DNA of 64,000 nucleotides from Scleromitrula shiraiana (Eukaryota; Ascomycota; Leotiomycetes; Helotiales; Sclerotiniaceae): assembly GCA_028455995.1 (NCBI GenBank), contig JABELC010000002.1:1364001-1428000 (forward strand). The letters are read 5' to 3'. The notes beneath the pieces are model-generated. The model ran no database searches. It saw only the letters and a program-made list of their open reading frames with translations, and was not told where the DNA came from. The position numbers and the translations under genes were made by a program. Each line of letters begins with the position of its first letter. Positions within the stretch are counted from its first letter, which is position 1. Below are positions 47,424 to 58,453 of this stretch, one piece after another.

Positions 47424-48134
47424 CTACTTTTTTCTAGCAATCAAGTAATAATGAGGCTCGGGATCACTATCAGCCTCCGGTGGTGGCGTGTGAAGCTCAG
47501 TTTTATCACTCAGAATTTCAAAGCCTTTACTCTTCAGAAGCCACTTCCACCCTTCTCTACTAAACAAAGTAATCTTGACTTGATTTCCCATAAACTTAAC
47601 TCCAATGTCCCTCGCACACAATTCATCCCCATCATATCCCTCACCCCCTTCACTCTTAGGACGCAAATCCTCTGCTGCCATCGTACAAATACAAAGCAAA
47701 CCTCCACTTTTTAACCACTGCGACCATTTCCCAGCCATATCTTCAATCTCTTCTCGACCCAAAATGAATAGACTCAGGATATTGAATACCGCATCAAATC
47801 CTTCCTTTTGCTTTTCCGACGTCGGAGCCCATGTTCGCATATCACCTACTTCAAATACCCCACTCGGTACGGCAGCTCGACTTAGCGAAACCATCTCATC
47901 TGAGATATCGATTCCCAGAACGAGATGGCCTGCTTCCTCGAGCATAGCGGCGACGGGATGCCCAGTACCGCATCCTATATCGAACACGTGCGAGTTGGGG
48001 GGAAGAAGTGAGAGAGTAGAGGTTGTGAATGTTATCAGGCCGATGTCATGTGCGAAAGCATCTTCATACTTCGCTCCAATGGCTGAGTACATGGAGGGGT
48101 AGTCTTTAATCTCAGTGGAGACTTCGGAAAACAT
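47424..48134 (-). CDS. Class I SAM-dependent methyltransferase
   Basis: A single intact exon encodes 236 residues. Motif I is FDIGCGTGHPVA (51-62); it is followed by GIDISDEMV (motif post-I acidic residue), GDMRTWAP, the catalytic-loop region GFDAVFNILSLFIL, and LKSGGLLCICTM. The C-terminal half (FMGNQVKITLFSREGWKWLL ... HYYLIARKK) fits Methyltransf_25-type small-molecule methyltransferases. It is probably cytosolic; the acceptor is unknown. It is the only unbroken frame between 43.9 and 51.9 kb and ends 178 bp from the end of the P450 pseudogene, tail to tail. Membership of a former metabolic cluster is inferred from position. Confidence 0.87.
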   Translation of the reverse strand: MFSEVSTEIKDYPSMYSAIGAKYEDAFAHDIGLITFTTSTLSLLPPNSHVFDIGCGTGHPVAAMLEEAGHLVLGIDISDEMVSLSRAAVPSGVFEVGDMRTWAPTSEKQKEGFDAVFNILSLFILGREEIEDMAGKWSQWLKSGGLLCICTMAAEDLRPKSEGGEGYDGDELCARDIGVKFMGNQVKITLFSREGWKWLLKSKGFEILSDKTELHTPPPEADSDPEPHYYLIARKK

Positions 48135-49039
48135 GGTGAAGATGGATGGGGTTAAGGGGCTGTGAAGGGATCTTTGGAGGCATTATTAGATCTTTAAAGG
48201 AGTCTCTAGAGGAAGTAATGAAACGAAGATTGTTTTTGTATATAGTGAACGTACAGCTTGAGAATATAGAGCTTACGAAGGCATGTAAGAAATGGAAAGA
48301 TTTTCATCCGCTGGTAATAAGTATTCGGAGGATTGCCCAAAGTACATACTGTCTTGCGAAAATTAAAACAACCGATAAGAAGGTTGCAACCTGCTACAAA
48401 CGCGTTCAATGCATCAGGACCGATATGCATAACCCTTATGATAGGATGCACCGTTGTGGCGTAGACCAACTTAATAAGAATGCTTATTTACAAATATCTA
48501 GATACTGTTGGTATGTATACCGGGGAAATACGCAGCATGCTGTCCGTTTAGGGGTTTTCACATTTACCTATCCATGGATATAATACGTTCTGTAGGGATT
48601 AGATGTATTAGTGGGGACCTTAAGCGAGTAGCACGGGGGTTAATATAGGCTAAAATATAACCCCAGACCTACAAGCTTCTAAAGAGCTTCGAATACAGGA
48701 ACTATTGATTTAATAACATTTACTGCGATTAATTTAGCCTACCATCTCTTTCATCTCAGATATCGGATGATACGGTCGTATTCCGTAGTCCAGCCGGGCA
48801 TGTTGGCCGCGAAAGCATTACTACTGGTGATTATTCTCCGTGACTCGTTGTACTCGCAATCTTCAATGTTATTGGTTTATTGGCACGAACACTTGAACAT
48901 AGAGTTCTCAATGGTTTTTTGAGTAATCTCTCAATTTCTTTCCCAAATAAACCAACGATGAAACGGGTTTGATCTTGCTAATGCTGCAAGCTAATTGTGT
49001 TTACATTGCTTGGCCTACATAATCCTAGTATCTGCTTAC
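48135..49039. other. Intergenic DNA, possibly with unrecognisable remnants
   Basis: No gene is supported. It contains the promoter of the methyltransferase and the area where the missing 3' half of the rhodopsin-domain pseudogene should lie, but I cannot read its later transmembrane segments there. Confidence 0.4.
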
Positions 49040-49595
49040 CAGTGGTACAATAATCATCCATAGTCCAACAAATCCCATGCAACTTCTGACAACTCTTGAT
49101 GAGTAGCCACCGAGGGCGAGGGCGAGAAGGAAATGTAGTCCGGCATTTCGCGAGGAAGGTCACCCATACGTAGAACATTGACGAAAGGTATGTGGCCTGT
49201 AGACTGAAGTCAGAGCTGCCATCAATGATTTGAAGGTTCTTGAGATATCACCAGATAAAACTTATCGATTTGGGAAGCAGAAAGAGTATCGATGTTCTGT
49301 CCCAGCCCATTGGTAACCTGCTCCCCAGTGGTTATGCACAATGCTATCGTCATGAGCTAATCTTCGTTAGATAACAGCTGTACATACAAGCTTCATGGTT
49401 CAAACGAATAGAAAGCGGGTTATACTAACGGTGGCAAGTCCGACAAAAAACATCGTTCAGGTCGAGACGTCTAACCATTCGCCATTTGATATAGATCTTA
49501 GTGAAGAAGGCCAAAAGAACAACTGCAAGCAAGACCCATTCTACGAGGTTGATCAACGGACCTCGGTTCGTCCCTAGTTCTGTACCGATACTCAT
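49040..49595 (-). pseudogene. Truncated, frameshifted rhodopsin-domain membrane protein
   Basis: The frame opens with MSIGTELGTNRGPLINLVEW and a first membrane helix (VLLAVVLLAFFTKIYIKW), then RLDLNDVF, the start typical of the fungal rhodopsin/PTH11-like integral membrane family (usually a DD pair in this loop). It shifts in a T6 run near 49,445-49,450, resumes as VGLATVSITRFLF, continues over an intron to TNGLGQNIDTLSASQIDKFYL, then after a second intron to ATYLSSMFYV, shifts again near 49,135, and ends as MGFVGLWMIIVPL at a GTAAGC donor. The remaining helices are missing. The family includes putative plant-surface sensors, but this copy is non-functional as read. Confidence 0.65.
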
Positions 49596-50060
49596 CTTGC
49601 CCCTCCTTTTCTATGAACTTAATTGTATTGCTTTTCTCCAGCTATCAAATTATCCAACATACTCCAATGACCTACCACCTTGGACAAAATCTCATGATTT
49701 TTCTTATCGCCATGCACCTGGCCATATATTGAAAACATGGAATATCATGTACCTTGCCAGATATGCTGACTGCGTACACACCTAGAGCCGTGTTTGGTAG
49801 GATATACCATGCAAGCGACTACCCATGATTTTCTAATTATGAACTCCCTTATGATTTGAATTTCCTACTGCTCAATATAATACCCCAAAAGTCTCATCTA
49901 CCCCAAAGACACAGGTCCCCACTAAAAAGAGGCCCCAATATCTCTTATTTGCTAGTTTCTTTTCCCCGACACAGACACTGCATTTTAACTTTTGAGGGCC
50001 ATTATATTATTCACCTTACTCCATTCACCTACCATTCATCTTGTGACTGCAACTTCAATC
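49596..50060. promoter_or_regulatory. Divergent intergenic region between two pseudogenes
   Basis: No coding sequence is supported. It lies between the 5' ends of the rhodopsin-domain and permease pseudogenes. Confidence 0.4.
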
Positions 50061-51878
50061 ATGAGTGCTGTTGAGATGGTCAACGAGGACAAAAATTTCT
50101 CCCAAGTGAGGATGCGTCACGTTACACACGATCCCGAGATGATTCCTACCAGTGATCCGAACAATGATGAGGCCGTCTTGGCGCGGTTTGGGAAGAAACA
50201 GCAATTGAGAGTCAGTTGAATTGTATCTTTCAGTAAATGATGCATGAAATAACGAAGGAAACAGAGAGGCTTCCGGTCCATGTCTGCCATCGGGCTAACA
50301 TGTGATCTTATGTTAACATGGGAAGTCCTCATAATGTAAGCTACACTTCTCAACTCTTCTTGAACCAGCTAGTAGTATGAACTCATACTGACCACCGCCA
50401 ATCGCTCAGAATCCTTCAGTATGGACTTGAAAACGGCGGACCCGCCGGCCTCTTCATCGGCTACCTAATAGCTTGGACCGGCGCCACTCTCCAAGCGCTC
50501 GTTATGGCTGAAATGGCTTCAATGATTCCCATCACTGGTGGACCTTTCAATTGGGTTGCAGTTTTATCTCCACCCTCCTGGTCAAAATTCCTCTCCTATA
50601 TTACCGGGTGGCTCGGCGTCCTCGCGTGGCAAGCCATTGTCGCCAACACGTGTTTTATTTGCGGAACTCTCATCCAGGGATTGATGATTTTGAATAACCC
50701 AAATTATGATCCGCAAAGATGGCATGGAACCTTATTGTTTATTGCCGTGCTGTGTTTTGGATTGACTATTAATACGTGGTTGGGGAGATTGTTGCCGAAG
50801 GTGGAGAGTCTGATGTTGATCTTCTATGTGATAGGATTCTTTGTTGTCATTATACCGGTGATACTTCGCACCGCATAAGAGTGCTACGGAAGTCTTCACT
50901 GTATTTCAAAATCTGGTGGGCTGGAATTCCATGACGCTGTCGTTCTTTGTGGGGTTTATCACGACGATGGGATCATTCCTTGGTGAGTTTCGACATATTC
51001 TCCTCTTCGCCAATTCAGTCCCGGATATTGTTTAGGTATCGATGGTGCAGACCATATCGCCGAGGAATGTCAAGATGCACCTCGAGCCATACCTCGCGCA
51101 ATGCTCACTTCCATTGCAATCAACGGATGTATGGGGCTTGCTATACTTCTCGCGGTTTTGTTCTGCATGGGAGATATTGTGGAGGTAACATTCTCAGATA
51201 CGGGATTTCCCTTCATCGATATTTTTGTCTACGCTTCTGGAAGTATTCGTGGTGGCACCGGACTTGTAAGTCTATTTTCCTAGAATTCCATATCTTACCA
51301 TTGGCTAATCCTTTAATCCCTAGGCCGCCGTTGTTCTCTCAATCAATATCTTCTCCTCGGCTTCCGTCGTTGCCAATGCCTCGCGCATGCTGTGGGCATT
51401 TTCCCGCGAGAACGGCGTTCCCTTCTCAAAAAAGATCTCCAAAGTCGACCCAAAAACGCGGCTCCCATTGTATGCGATTGTCGTGACCTGCATAATTAAC
51501 GTTTGTCTTGCATGCATCAACATTGGATCCAGTCAAACATTCAACGCATTCATCTCTCTCCTGATCACCAGTTACTATTCCGCGTTTTTGATTGCCGCCG
51601 GAGTAATGCTGAGAAAACGTTTCACTGGCGAGGACAAGGCACTGCCATGGGGTCCATTCAGGTTGGGAAGAGCGGGAATTCCAATCACTATCGTTACAAT
51701 GATTTACACGGTGATTGGCACGATTTTCACTTTCTGGCCATACATACCAGCTGTCACGCCACAGAATATGAACTTTAGTGTGTTGTTGTATGGTGCTGCT
51801 GTTTTATCCAGTGTTACGTACTATCTTCTTTTCGCCAGGAAAACATATAAGGGACCAGTGCTTGAGTTGGGGATATGA
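50061..51878 (+). pseudogene. Amino-acid/GABA-type permease with one surplus base
   Basis: Five exons (50061-50210, 50265-50335, 50410-50982, 51036-51265, 51324-51878) form a complete APC-family transporter: FGKKQQLRRGFRSMSAIGL, ENGGPAGLFIGYLIAW, AEMASMIPITGGPFNWVA, GIDGADHIAEECQDAPRAIPRAM, NASRMLWAFSRENGVPF and a C-terminal helix pair. All splice phases agree, but the exon total is 1579 nt, one more than a multiple of three. The break is in exon 3 near 50,864: the frame runs into TAA at 50,876-50,878 while the family sequence (APHKSATEVF) continues in the next frame. Without that base the product would be 525 residues, the normal length for Uga4-like permeases of the plasma membrane or vacuole. 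Substrate is inferred. Confidence 0.8.
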
Positions 51879-52741
51879 GTTGAGAACATTACTCAAGATA
51901 AATATCTTTCCTTGGTCCATGTAGTATATAACAATTTATTTCTTGTACTGTTACCAAATTACCCTAATGACTTAATAATGGGTTCTCTGAAGGTTTCGAC
52001 CGCCCGGTGTCTCAATATGTCGTAATTTGTGACTAGAAGTAAGATAACATGAGCACAGCCTGCTCTGGTATTATCTGTTTATTGCCTTCATGTCTAAATT
52101 CTGATCTTCCGATTTCTTCATTGGAGCAAGCTGACGTGAACGATGGATCAAAAGACTGTGGATATCAAGGAATGTTTGATGTTTTATGTTGTTCGGATTC
52201 TCCATTGAGTCCTTTGTCTTTCAAAGGAGTTCTCCCAGCAGTACTTCTGTTCTGTTGAGAAATACATATCATAGTGGGAGGGTGGATGTTGAAAATGGGA
52301 AGCTTTCTACTAGAACACCGAAATCGAGTTGAGATACCAAAAACGCTCGGACCATATTATCATCCTTATAAGGCGCGCAAAAGCTTGAGTTAAGCTCAAA
52401 ACAGGATCGGGTATCTGAGTTCCCACTTGTTATTAAACGCAATGAATTAAAAGCTGACTAAGAAAACATATAAGCTGGTGATGTATGTAAGTGGGTATTC
52501 TTTGGACAGCTTCATTCTTTCCTTCCGTATTCATGGAACAACATCATCTTCTTATGGATCTCTACAAACGGTGACAGGTTTGCAGCATCTTGCTGCAATT
52601 AATATCTAGGTGAAGCGCTTTATATGGGATAGTATCTACCGGATAAGAATATACAATGGCAACCCGACAGCTTTCTGTATGAAAGACCAGCAAACCACCA
52701 GTTTCTTAGTACTGTATAGCTAACGTTGCTTTGGTTCATAG
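51879..52741. other. Intergenic DNA
   Basis: No gene is supported. It contains the 3' flank of the permease pseudogene and the promoter of TAM41. Confidence 0.45.
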
Positions 52742-54301
52742 ATGCTGAGAGTACTCAGACCCACTCGCGCATTATCATCATCTATATATACTGGATGGTC
52801 ATATAGACCAATCAGTCGAAATCTCTCAACGACAAATCATCTTGCCTTTCCTTCGAAAGATTCTACCACTACGCGAAATGATGTGAACAGCCCCGATTCG
52901 GCTTCTGCCAAAAGTTCCGCAACCCTATCCTCTCGTTCCTCGAAACCCCCCTCAACTACCGAATCATCGAGCTCGGCAAGTAGCATCCCAGCACCAGCAG
53001 ATTGGGAGGACAATCCAAATTACAACATTGAAAAGTTCTCAGAGCTCCCTCATTCCAATTTTGGTGTGAATCAACATATGGTCATCAATGATGAATTTAA
53101 GGAAGCATTGAGGCAGATTCTTTGGCAATTTAGAGCTCCCATTAGATATGCATTCGCATATGGATCTGGAGTTTTTCCACAATCGACCCATACCAAAGCA
53201 ACAGCATCGAGAATTGCATCGATTCATTCAAAACCACCTCCAGCAATAGTCGAGCAACAAGGAGGAACTCCAAAGATGATAGATTTCATATTTGGCGTAT
53301 CATATTCTCAACACTGGCATTCCTTGAATCTGAATCAACACCGAGAACATTATTCAGCACTCGGCTCATTCGGCTCAGCAGCAGTCACAAATGTCCAAGA
53401 GAAATGGGGAGCTGGTGTCTACTTTAATCCATATGTGACAGTCAATGGGACCCTTATAAAATACGGAGTAGTTAATCTGGATACGCTTTGCACGGATCTC
53501 TCTGAATGGACAACTCTTTACATCGCCGGACGATTACAAAAACCAGTCAAGATTCTACGGGATGACCCTCGAGTTCGTCTCGCAAACCAAGTCAATTTAA
53601 TCTCAGCTCTCCGAGTTGCACTGTTACTTCTCCCGCCCAATTTTACCGAGCAAGAATTATATGGGACCATCGCAAACATTAGTTATATGGGTGATCCGAG
53701 AATGGTACTTCCAACTGAAGATCCCTCGAAAGTTGCCAACATCGTTGGGAATAATCTTCCACACTTCCGCCGTCTATATTCTCCGCTTATTGATACTCTA
53801 CCAAACGTCAGCTTTAACGATTCCAAATGCTCCGATCCAGATTGGGCATTAGATCCCTCGGCAAATGTGCGACTGACTCAAGATATGGACCCTATCAGAC
53901 GAGGAAACATAGTGAGAAGGCTACCAAAAGCATTCAGATCAAAACTCTACTTCCAATATCAAAAGAAATATCAAATACCACAACTGGAGTTCAATAAAAT
54001 GCTTGAAGCATCTCAAGACGAAGATGCAACAAGAATCATGAGAAGGGAAGGAGGTGGATTTGAAAGAAGAATTGCCCGAGAACCTCCCGAAGACCTGAGA
54101 TCAGAAGTCAGGACTGTTATCAAAAAGACAATTGGATGGCCAAGTACAAGCCAAAGTCTCAAAGGTCCCCTCACGGCTGGTTTCCGTCGAACATGGCGTT
54201 ATATGAGCGAAAAGATGGCAAAGCATTCCGAAGGGAAGAAGAAAGCAGCTGAAAAGGCAGCAAAGGAAAAGGAAAAGGAAAACACGGAGAAGAGCGATTG
54301 A
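52742..54301 (+). CDS. TAM41: Mitochondrial phosphatidate cytidylyltransferase Tam41
   Basis: A single exon encodes 519 residues. Residues 1-90 are an Arg/Ser/Thr-rich mitochondrial presequence and linker. The catalytic part shows NFGVNQHM, then the nucleotidyltransferase motif AYGSGVF (139-145) and the metal-binding MIDFIFGV (179-186), HSLNLNQHREHYS, GAGVYFNPYV, IKYGVVNLDTLCTDLSEWTTLYIAGRLQKPV, and a C-terminal RTVIKKTIGWPSTSQSLKG. A charged Lys/Glu tail ends the protein. Tam41 makes CDP-diacylglycerol from phosphatidic acid and CTP on the matrix side of the inner membrane, the first step toward cardiolipin. A Ser/Thr-rich stretch between presequence and core is longer than in yeast. Confidence 0.95.
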   Translation: MLRVLRPTRALSSSIYTGWSYRPISRNLSTTNHLAFPSKDSTTTRNDVNSPDSASAKSSATLSSRSSKPPSTTESSSSASSIPAPADWEDNPNYNIEKFSELPHSNFGVNQHMVINDEFKEALRQILWQFRAPIRYAFAYGSGVFPQSTHTKATASRIASIHSKPPPAIVEQQGGTPKMIDFIFGVSYSQHWHSLNLNQHREHYSALGSFGSAAVTNVQEKWGAGVYFNPYVTVNGTLIKYGVVNLDTLCTDLSEWTTLYIAGRLQKPVKILRDDPRVRLANQVNLISALRVALLLLPPNFTEQELYGTIANISYMGDPRMVLPTEDPSKVANIVGNNLPHFRRLYSPLIDTLPNVSFNDSKCSDPDWALDPSANVRLTQDMDPIRRGNIVRRLPKAFRSKLYFQYQKKYQIPQLEFNKMLEASQDEDATRIMRREGGGFERRIAREPPEDLRSEVRTVIKKTIGWPSTSQSLKGPLTAGFRRTWRYMSEKMAKHSEGKKKAAEKAAKEKEKENTEKSD

Positions 54302-55284
54302 GAGGAGATTCAATAAACAATAGAGATCTTTGGAGATCTAGTATGACGATGACGACATGATTGAAAACGATGAGCTGCATTTTGCGATTGATGTATATTG
54401 TACATAGATAGAGTCAAAAAGAAATTGACTCTCGGCGGATTTGGTCTTCTCCTCAGCGGAGACACCTAAAATTTAGCATCGACTGCTTTTTGTTTCTTTT
54501 GTTACATTGTTGGGTTGGTAAGATCGATGGGGCGGCTTTGGGATGCATAGCACGGCACGGCATGGCGGGGTGGGGCGGGTTGGCGGGCATGTATGTATGT
54601 AGGGTATATATGATGTGCATTGGGTAGAGAGGGGAAAGAAGATATATATCAGATCAAAAGTTCCGCAATATAGAGCGAGAACTCTAGGCAAATAATGGGG
54701 TTGTTCGTCGAATAACTCCCCCTTTTTATTCTACTTTTATCTTGTTATTATTAGAAACGTTCATGCTATTCAATCTAGACGAGTCGAGGTATTTTATACA
54801 TGAGTATTCGTTTAGAAATCGAACTTCGGATGCTTATAGAATGTGTATGTATATCTTGGAAGTTCACGTCTTTACTTCTGTCAACTTTTGGTGAGCATTT
54901 GAAAATCGAACATTGCGAATAGATATATGGGGATGAAGCTTGCTGATTCTGTTCGGTTTCTCAAATCTCAGCATTGAACCTCATACTCCTTTTTAACAAT
55001 AATTGAGAAGGTCTGCTATGTTTCATTTGTATTATTGAATATTTGCAATCCGATCGCTACTTAGGAAGCTATTCGAACTGGTCATGCTTAGTTGCACATC
55101 TTGAACTTGATTACTCTTAGAAAACTATTATACATTTTTATTCCTTTTCCTTTATTGGGTGGCTTGAAAACGTCATATGGTACCAGCGGGCATGAGATAC
55201 TACAATTCAGTCTATGTTGTCATGTATCTAAACTCCAAACGTCATGCGCTGGGGAAAATATTCGGACAATAACGTTGCAGCTAA

Positions 55285-55685
55285 TGGGGAGCTAGTTAAT
55301 GTAGACTTTCACGTTCCGGTGCATATCTACACGAAAGGATTCGTCGGATGCTAGCAACATCTAGCGTGGGTTTATTAGTTTTGCTTAGATGGAAGTTTTT
55401 AAATAGATGATTTATGAATTTTAGTATAGATGTTGATACTATCACAATGACTCCCTTTATCCCAAATCGAGAGATTTCACAATGAAGCTAGCTAGTCAAT
55501 AGGTTCTTAAATTTCGTTGCATATTTAAACTAAAAGATTTGCCGGATACTAGCAATATCTAGCGTGAGTCCATTAGTCCTGCCCAGATGGAAGTCTCCAA
55601 ATAGATGATTCATGAACTCAACATCGGTGCTAATCCGATCACAATGGCTCTCTCCACCCCAAATTGAGAAATCTCACCACGAATC
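55285..55685. repeat. Tandem duplication of about 200 bp diverged by transitions
   Basis: Two adjacent units (about 55,285-55,486 and 55,487-55,685) align over their length, sharing blocks such as CTAGCAA-ATCTAGCGTG, AGATGGAAGT, AAATAGATGATT and ATCACAATG. In the best-aligned 155 bp nearly all differences are C/T or G/A; I count only one or two transversions and one gap. The first unit is the more T-rich. Confidence 0.75.
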
Positions 55686-55964
55686 CTTCTTCAACTAAGA
55701 AGAAAATTGAGGTAGATTTAGCTTCAAAGCAAGCCTGATTATGATGTCACGGTAAGATTGAAGTGAGAGTTATGTTGGTTTTTGGAAGTGAGCTTAGCGC
55801 CTTCAAAATATAGTCTACGGACACTGTTTTGTTCGCATCCAAAACTTCTAAACTGGTCTTAAAGACTAACTCTCACTTGTTTGATAAACCTTGGATGGGA
55901 CATGACTTGACGGGATACTACGCGTGCTTAAAGAATAGTAACAATCGTACATTCGTTGATATGT

Positions 55965-56133
55965 AGCGTTCCAAATATCCCATCCTCATCCTAACTCATC
56001 CTATGCTTCCCTATCCTCAAACGTACTAATCCTCATAGATCTCTATTTTGCCTTTCCTACCCCACCCTTAAGTTTTAAACCTATTTATGCTATCATCCCA
56101 AAAGAAAGGATAGGATGGGATATTCGGAACGCT
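55965..56133. mobile_element. MITE-like element with 26-28-bp terminal inverted repeats
   Basis: The left end AGCGTTCCAAATATCCCATC (continuing CTCATCCT) is the inverse of the right end ending GGATGGGATATTCGGAACGCT, with one mismatch and one small gap. About 110 bp of C/T-rich non-coding DNA lies between. No clear target-site duplication is visible and there is no transposase, so this would be a non-autonomous element or an old hairpin. Confidence 0.5.
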
Positions 56134-58453
56134 GTGGACATGAACCAATGGAGTCTCCCGATCGAATTTTATAATGAAACTAACGTGAATCAGGCTGGGG
56201 AGATACTTTTTCCCCCCCCACGATTAAAGTAAGAATTTTACAAGAAACATACAGAGAGATATATCTCTACGCAAACAAGCACAACCGCTAGATACGGACC
56301 CAGACGAAAACTTGTAATAAGAAACTATCTAAGAATGTATTAAAGTTCAGGACCTGGATGGTATACACGTGATCTCGTGTTTCTTCATCGACCACAATGG
56401 TGATTGGTCAAATAACAAAAGCTCGTAGGGATCGAGTTTCCCCACAAAAGTTATTTGCTCCGTTCTATTCTCGAGACCAGTAGTGCGAACGCCACCATGC
56501 ACAGTATATGATTTTGCACGTATATTGATGTAGTGTATAAAAGTCATCAGTCGTATGTATTAACTCAGCCCGAGTCGGTTGATAGTCAAATGATAGAGAC
56601 CCTGCAAATCTGTCTTGATAGGATGTGGTCTTATCATGGTTATTCCGTATTGCTGTCGATCTTACAAGTCTTGGCCTAATAATAAGTAATGGTGATATGA
56701 TGTTTTGGTTGGGTCTTGTGGCTGTAGCATTTGAGTGGGATGTGGTCTGTTGCTGGGATGACGATATTCTTTATTTACAAGGTTCAGGCAAAACAAATGT
56801 TGAATTTTCATCCAACCAACATTTTATTATACAGCACTTACGTATGGTTACTAATGAGTAGTAAGAAAAAAATAGAATTAATGGGGCGATATTCGAAGAG
56901 AAATTCTAGTCCAGATGCAATGTCCTGAGTTGTACGAAATACTCGAAAATAGATTTTGATTTCGGGATGACATATATGGGAATTTTACTTTTTTTTTTTT
57001 TTTTTTTTAAAAAAAGGTTAAATGATTCAAATATGTTCTATATAGTATCTTCTTTCTTTAGTCATTTTAAATGTATTATATAATTATAATGATTCACAAA
57101 TGTTATTACTCTACTACAAAACTACAAACTTTTCAATCTACTGAATTTTATTTAACCTTACCCAGATATCCATACTTATTATTATTATTACCGGTATCAA
57201 TACACATCTATAATGATAGTACCTAAAGTATTTACTTCCATTCATCATATAATCATCACCCCCCTCCTTGTGTTAGTTGTTCATATATGCCCAAATACAT
57301 TTGTTGATGCGGTATGAATTAGATTTTCAACTAAGGACTCGATCGAAACATACCAAGATTTATTATTATTATTATTATTATTATTAGTTAGTACATCTCT
57401 ATAACTCTCTAATCCACCAAACCTGAAGCTAGATATATACATAGTATAGCACTTATCGTCTTGTTAAGCGTTGGCTTTAAAATAAACTAATAAATACCTA
57501 ATAAGCCGTTGACTATTTTAAAGAATCTCATACTATACTAGAGTACTTCTTCTTAACATAGCCTCCTATTTTTATCTGACTTATTATTATATAAGGAAAA
57601 AAAAAAGATACCTAAATGTATCTAAAAGCAAACCAAGGAAGTATATCCTGCCCCTCCAGCCACCTTCATTCATAACTAGATTAGCGCCCCATATAATATT
57701 CAATTTACATAGAAGAAATATCCCCCATCAGGATTTAGGATTCAAGATTCAAGATTCCAGATTCCAGACTGCTTCTCATGTACAACATAACTTTTTGAAA
57801 CAACATTGTTTTTACCTCTCTCTGTTGCAGTGTACAGTATACAGTATACAGTACTGTACAGTATTCTTTTTTCGTCTCCTTATGAAAAAAAAGAAAAAAA
57901 CAAACACTTATGAGAGAAGAACAATCACGACTTTATGAATTGCGAATTAATTAATTCTTCTTCAATTGTTTTATATATTCAGTTTAAACAAATTTTAATA
58001 CTCACACCAAACATCAACTGAATTGATTAGCTATAAGAGCTTTTTATTCTTCCTGCATCCTGTGGAGTTGTTCTACGACTCGTCAGCACACATATTATTG
58101 CAATCCTCTTTCTGCACTTGTTTCGTACAAGTTCATCCTTCAAACCAGATAGAAATTTTGAAACTGCGATTCTCCAATACTATAGAACGAAACAGTCTAA
58201 ATTATATATCAGCCGAATTTTTGTTTAGAATTCATCATACACCAAACACCCCTCGGGCTCGAGTATCTCAAATTAAATTCATGCGACTTCGATCATAGCT
58301 TCGACCCTCGATATAATCCCCCCCAACAAAACTACCATCGATTCATTTCCCCCTAATATTCGATAAACCACACTACAACGATCACTACTGATCTAATTCA
58401 CATTCCTACCTCACTACACTTTCTAGGCGGTTTCCGCCAACCAACTCTTCATC

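Larger units (their letters stand above)
54302..58453. other. 4.1-kb intergenic region with repeat remnants
   Basis: No gene is supported. It holds the transition-diverged tandem duplication at 55.3-55.7 kb, a MITE-like inverted repeat at 55,965-56,133, a poly-T/poly-A junction near 56,990-57,015, (ATT)n at 57,358-57,386, and a CAGTATA repeat near 57,830. The last 600 bp are the likely promoter and leader of the NIPA-like gene. Confidence 0.5.

Noticed and set aside
43868..51878. Assembly error as the sole cause of the broken frames
   Set aside because: About ten long genes elsewhere in the window read with no indel, and the DUF1349 lesions are substitutions of one type. Error could still explain the single-base permease case.
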